Shown: piece after piece, positions 49,115-52,297 of the stretch
Position numbering within the stretch: position 1 is the stretch's first letter
Layout of the letters: every line of letters begins with the position of its first letter
NCBI RefSeq assembly: GCF_004766315.1
Contig: NZ_PVSN01000069.1
Coordinates: forward strand, 1 to 52,297
Length of the DNA stretch: 52,297 nucleotides
Source: Weissella confusa
GTDB taxonomy: Bacteria > Bacillota > Bacilli > Lactobacillales > Lactobacillaceae
Direction of reading: 5' to 3'
Program-made: the position numbers and the translations under genes
The notes under the pieces: generated by a model
What the model saw: only the letters and a program-made list of their open reading frames with translations
The model's database searches: none
What the model was told of the DNA's origin: nothing

Positions 49115-50723
49115 TTACTTCTTGTATGCCCACTTCCAGTCGTAAGGTGCACCAGCAGGGTTCATAACAACACCCTTAACTGACGTACGGAACAACGTAG
49201 CGTATGAACGGTAGTACAAAGGTGCCACACCGACTTCCTTGTCGATGATTTGCTCTGCTTGCATGTAGTCGTCGTTAACGTCAGTCGTCTTAGCAGCTTG
49301 CATCAACTCGTTGTATTGGGCGTTATCCCATGAACCATTGTTGAATGATGAATCCTTCGTGTACAAGTCCAAGAATGTTGATGGATCACCGTAGTCGGCT
49401 CCCCATGCAGTGATAACCAAGTCGAACTTCTTGTCTTGTGACAAGGCCAAACGTTGCTTAAATGGCACCGTCTTGATGTCGATCTTCAAACCGTCCAACT
49501 TTTCCATTTGTGATTGCAAGAATTGTGCAGTACGCTTTGCACCGTCAGTGTCGTCCGTTACCATTTGCAACGTCAACTTCTTAACACCGGCTTCCTTCAT
49601 ACCTTCCTTGAACAACTTCTTAGCCTTAGTCTTGTCGTATGCAATTGCACCCTTTACTTCGGCTGACTTAGCAAAGTCCTTGTTCGTGTTAGGATCAACA
49701 GCCAACTTAGTTGAAGTAAACGTCGTTGCTGGCGTTGCAGTTCCCGTCAAAATCTTGTCTGACAAAGTCTTACGGTCAATTGAGTATGAGATGGCTTGAC
49801 GAATCTTTTGGTTAGCCAATGCCTTAACCTTCTTTTGGTTAAACTCCATGTAGAACGTTGAAGCTTGTGGGATAACCTTGTAAGCCTTGTTCTTCTTTGA
49901 AGCCTTAACTTGGTCAGGTGACAAGTTAGTGAAGTCAACCTTACCTGACTTGTACAAGTTGTAACCCGTGTTTTGGTCCTTGATCGTTTGAACAACAACC
50001 TTAGGCGTCTTAACTACCTTTGCATCGTAGTAGTTCTTGTTCTTTACCAATGAGTACTTGTTGTTTGAACCAGTCCAGCCCTTCAAGATGTATGGACCTG
50101 ATGACAACGTGTACTTAGCAGTAGTTCCGTACTTCTTACCAACCTTTTCCACAAACTTTTGGTTTTGTGGGTAGAATGGTGCCATCGTCAATACTGACTC
50201 AAGTTGTGGCATTGGCTTTTCCAATTGCACTTCCAAAGTCGTGTCATCAACTGCAGTTACACCCAATGATGACAAATCAGTGTTTTCACCTGATTGGATC
50301 AGCGTCAGCGTTCTTGATACCTGAGAACAAGTAAGCATATTGTGATGCCGTCTTAGGATCGTTCGTACGTTGCCATCCGTAAACAAAGTCGTGCGCCGTC
50401 AAAGCGTCACCGTTTGACCACTTCAAACCTGAACGCAACTTGAACGTCAATGACAAGCCATCTTCTGACTTCTCAACTGACTCAGCCAAAGCCAAAGCTG
50501 GCTTTCCTGACTTGTCGTTACGGTACAAACCATCACCAATGGCTTGCAACGCATCAAAATCAACAGCAGCAGTAGACTTTGAAGGGTCCATCGTTCCCAA
50601 ATCAGCACCTTCAGTCCAGTTGATCGTCTTGTACTTAGCAGCATCTGCCGTCAAAGGTGCAACCGTTGATCCCAAAATCAAGGCCGTTGACAACAATGCT
50701 GACGTCTTCAACAATTTGTTCAT
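49115..50723 (-). pseudogene. oppA: Oligopeptide-binding protein OppA, split by a frameshift
   Basis: Two overlapping minus-strand frames together make one OppA of about 535 residues. The N-terminal part (50286-50723) has a type I signal peptide MNKLLKTSALLSTALILG...TADA and LGTMDPSKS, and runs to LFSGIKNADAD before stopping. The rest (49115 to about 50300, other frame) resumes at IQSGENTDLSSLGVTAVDD and continues with normal OppA segments to the end. Joining needs a shift of one base near 50290-50310, for example removal of one C of the CC at 50297-50298. Neither half has a lipobox cysteine. GGGGAG precedes ATG 50723. It could be a real mutation or a sequence error. Confidence 0.85.
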
Positions 50724-50911
50724 AAAATAACTCCCCATATCCAGAAAATGTAAATAACGTTTTTCAATATGCATGTATCATATCCTGGACGAAAATGAGA
50801 AGCAATGCCATTTTTTAATACAAACTGTGAATTATGTTTGAATTTCAGGCAATAAAACGTTTAAACCCCGCGTTATATCAACGTTTTTAAAAATGAGAAT
50901 ATTACTCATTT

Positions 50912-51508
50912 TCATGGCGTTTTCACATCCTTTATGAGATTTATTACGTCTTTACATCTCAATTCACGTAATCTCGCACGTAATTGACGCACCTGTTTAT
51001 CAGTCGGTAACCCTCGCCATTCAAACAGGTTTTCTCGTGCAACATCCTGTCGATTCGTGCTTGAGATGACAATGTCGACATCAGAATCATGCTGCACCGT
51101 TACGTCTACATTAAATTCCGGCATCCCCAAAATCATATTACTGATCATTTGTTGTGTACCCGGCAAACCAGGTAAATCTAGTTCCACCCTAACTTTGGGA
51201 TAAAGTCGCTCTTTTTGGCACACCGAACAAATCACCATCAATAATGTCGTATACAATGCATTGTTAATCGTTTGCACGTCCATCGCGATGGACGTTCCAA
51301 ATTTGGCGATAATTCTCCCAACAATAACATCAATGTCTGGAAAACGTTCCGCAATGGTCGCTTTCCCGTATTCGCTGGATTCAACGCCATACTTAACTGA
51401 CAGCTGGATTAATTTAGGTTCTAAATAGCTACCCAGCCGAACGTTCTGTAGCTGAGAGAATTTGATATCACCTAACATTTGCACTTCATCAAGGACCATT
51501 TCTATCAA
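50912..51508 (-). pseudogene. Truncated Mga/AtxA-like regulator, C-terminal part
   Basis: About 198 residues (from TTG 51508 or ATG 51499) resemble the C-terminal part of Mga-family regulators: a helical PRD-like part followed by an EIIB-like domain with VDIVISSTNRQDVARENLFEWRGLPTDKQVRQL. The N-terminal HTH domains are missing. The frame stays open upstream only to 51595, where a stop codon and then the IS1380-type element begin. A usual Mga-like protein has about 490 residues, so this is likely a remnant cut by IS insertion. It has no convincing start or promoter. Confidence 0.5.
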
Positions 51509-51613
51509 CCTGTTTTGTTGTTGAATCAGGTCATCCGTTAAACATAAACATTCTTCGGTGTTTGAAAAAATGCCAAGCGCATATAGAAACCCGGATTATT
51601 CATCAAGACAAAC

Positions 51614-51681
51614 AAAAAACCGCTGAAACAGCAAGTTAATACCGTTTCAGCGGGTTTTGCGCTTTCACCCGTTGGGTGAAA
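51614..51681. terminator. Two hairpins at the left end of the IS1380-type element
   Basis: Stem CCGCTGAAAC/GTTTCAGCGG (51620-51629 and 51644-51653), flanked by A6 and GTTTT, acts as a terminator in both directions. A second hairpin TTTCACCC/GGGTGAAA follows (51663-51681). They would shield the transposase gene from outside transcription. Confidence 0.65.
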
Positions 51682-51758
51682 ACCATAGGAGCTCTTTTTT
51701 ATGATATTTTGTTAGTGGAAAACAAACCAAATACTCAAAAATTGGAGCCTCTAAAATT

Positions 51759-52297
51759 ATGACTCAAAAAGTAGTACCTAGCAACCATTTAGTTGCAGTT
51801 TCAGACAATGGGGCACCAATTACCTCGGATGGTGGCAACGTGCTGCTTAGTATTTTTCTGAATTCGCCTGTAATTTCCAGGCTCTTTAATAACGTTGAAT
51901 TCAACGATAATCGCAAAAATCCACGCTATGCTAAGGTAGAATTGTTATTGCAAATGCTCATTCAAGTTATCGAAGGTTATCGCAACGACGACGTTGCAGA
52001 TTACTTGACCCAAGATATCGAACATCGACTTGTTTATGCGCAAAACATGGCATCTCAACCAACTATTTCCAGATTTCTATCACATCTCACGAACGAAGAC
52101 ATTGATGAGCTACAAGAATTAAATCGTCGTATTGTCTCTTTAATTGATGAAAGATCAGCCAATACTGAACTGGTGCTAGATTTGGATTCAACCTACTTTG
52201 AGACCTTTGGTCATCAAGAAAAAATTGGTTTTAATTATCACTACTTGAACGTCGGTTACCATCCGCTTATCATGACCGATGCTTTAACTGGAACCGT
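51759..52297 (+). CDS. IS1380-family transposase, N-terminal part
   Basis: Open frame of 179 codons from ATG 51759 to the right edge without a stop. The protein begins MTQKVVPSNHLVAVSDNGAP and includes GYRNDDVADYLTQDIEHRLV, SQPTISRFLSHL and the first catalytic aspartate region LVLDLDSTYFETFGHQEK, followed by GFNYHYLNVGYHPLIMTDAL. These match the DDE group 1 transposase of the IS1380 family. GGAG lies 11 bases before the start. The C-terminal catalytic residues are outside the window. Confidence 0.85.
   Translation, partial: MTQKVVPSNHLVAVSDNGAPITSDGGNVLLSIFLNSPVISRLFNNVEFNDNRKNPRYAKVELLLQMLIQVIEGYRNDDVADYLTQDIEHRLVYAQNMASQPTISRFLSHLTNEDIDELQELNRRIVSLIDERSANTELVLDLDSTYFETFGHQEKIGFNYHYLNVGYHPLIMTDALTGT

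Larger units (their letters stand above)
51614..52297 (+). mobile_element. IS1380-family insertion sequence, left part
   Basis: The transposase gene starting at 51759 and the hairpins before it mark the left side of an IS1380-type element that continues beyond the window. The left end must lie between about 51600 and 51660; terminal repeats cannot be set without the right end. Confidence 0.65.

Noticed and set aside
50286-50386. Programmed ribosomal frameshift in oppA
   Set aside because: No slippery heptamer with a downstream pseudoknot is visible and OppA is not known to use one; mutation or sequence error is simpler.
51596-51700. Small minus-strand frame starting MNNPGFYMRLAFF near the IS1380-type end
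   Set aside because: About 22 codons, no ribosome binding site and no family match; it probably is chance coding in the IS boundary region.
1-52297. CRISPR arrays, prophage or replication origin
   Set aside because: No regular repeat-spacer pattern, phage structural genes, or dnaA-box cluster was seen; dnaB is in its usual gdpP-rplI-dnaB setting.

Overview
The window looks like chromosomal DNA of a low-to-mid GC, Gram-positive lactic acid bacterium, most likely Leuconostocaceae and best guess Weissella. The basis is the gene content and order (mreB-DUF2969-rodA, gdpP-rplI-dnaB, five BMP-family binding proteins, 2,3-BPG-dependent gpmA, dat, opp operon), strong AGGAGG-type ribosome binding sites and many intrinsic terminators. 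The species is inferred, not proven. Almost every gene is on the minus strand; the plus-strand exceptions are a tetR gene, a small membrane gene, murF, an arsR gene, an AI-2E family gene, a DUF454 gene and the IS1380-type transposase.

Layout. 1-250: end of an IS30-family element leaving the window to the left. 0.4-3.9 kb: TetR regulator, two Cof-type HAD phosphatases flanking a methyltransferase (ogt), tRNA-Glu and a small membrane protein. 3.9-8.8 kb: proC, then cell-shape and wall genes (rodA, DUF2969, mreB, divergent murF). 8.8-11.5 kb: a large YhgE/Pip-type membrane protein. 11.7-19.6 kb: a nucleoside-type ABC transporter (two permeases, one double ATPase) with three BMP-family binding proteins; two more binding proteins lie at 30.0-32.2 kb. 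19.9-28.2 kb: NADH-oxidase-like flavoprotein lacking its redox cysteine, ArsR regulator with a zinc-type site, AI-2E-type permease, YitT, D-amino-acid aminotransferase, YbjQ-type protein, gpmA and a ferredoxin-NADP reductase type enzyme. 28.3-30.0 kb: two SseB-family proteins. 32.5-33.9 kb: ispE and DUF454. 33.9-36.8 kb: an overlapping four-gene operon of MoxR-type AAA+ ATPase, VWA/DUF2201 protein and two small sister proteins. 36.9-37.2 kb: an intergenic candidate small RNA. 37.2-40.3 kb: M20 peptidase, FUSC-type protein and an MFS transporter behind an apparent attenuator. 40.5-44.6 kb: gdpP-rplI-dnaB. 44.7-50.7 kb: oppB-C-D-F with an upstream oppA that is split by a frameshift. 50.9-52.3 kb: truncated Mga-like regulator and an IS1380-family transposase leaving the window to the right.

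How the genes work together. One nucleoside-type ABC core is probably served by several binding proteins. Promoter regions of four of these carry ACGAAC motifs like the PurR box, suggesting co-regulation with purine supply. None of the five BMP proteins, nor OppA, has a lipobox cysteine. The MoxR-VWA operon with its pair of unknown small proteins is the best candidate for an undescribed system; the MFS leader and the 37-kb intergenic transcript are the best RNA candidates.
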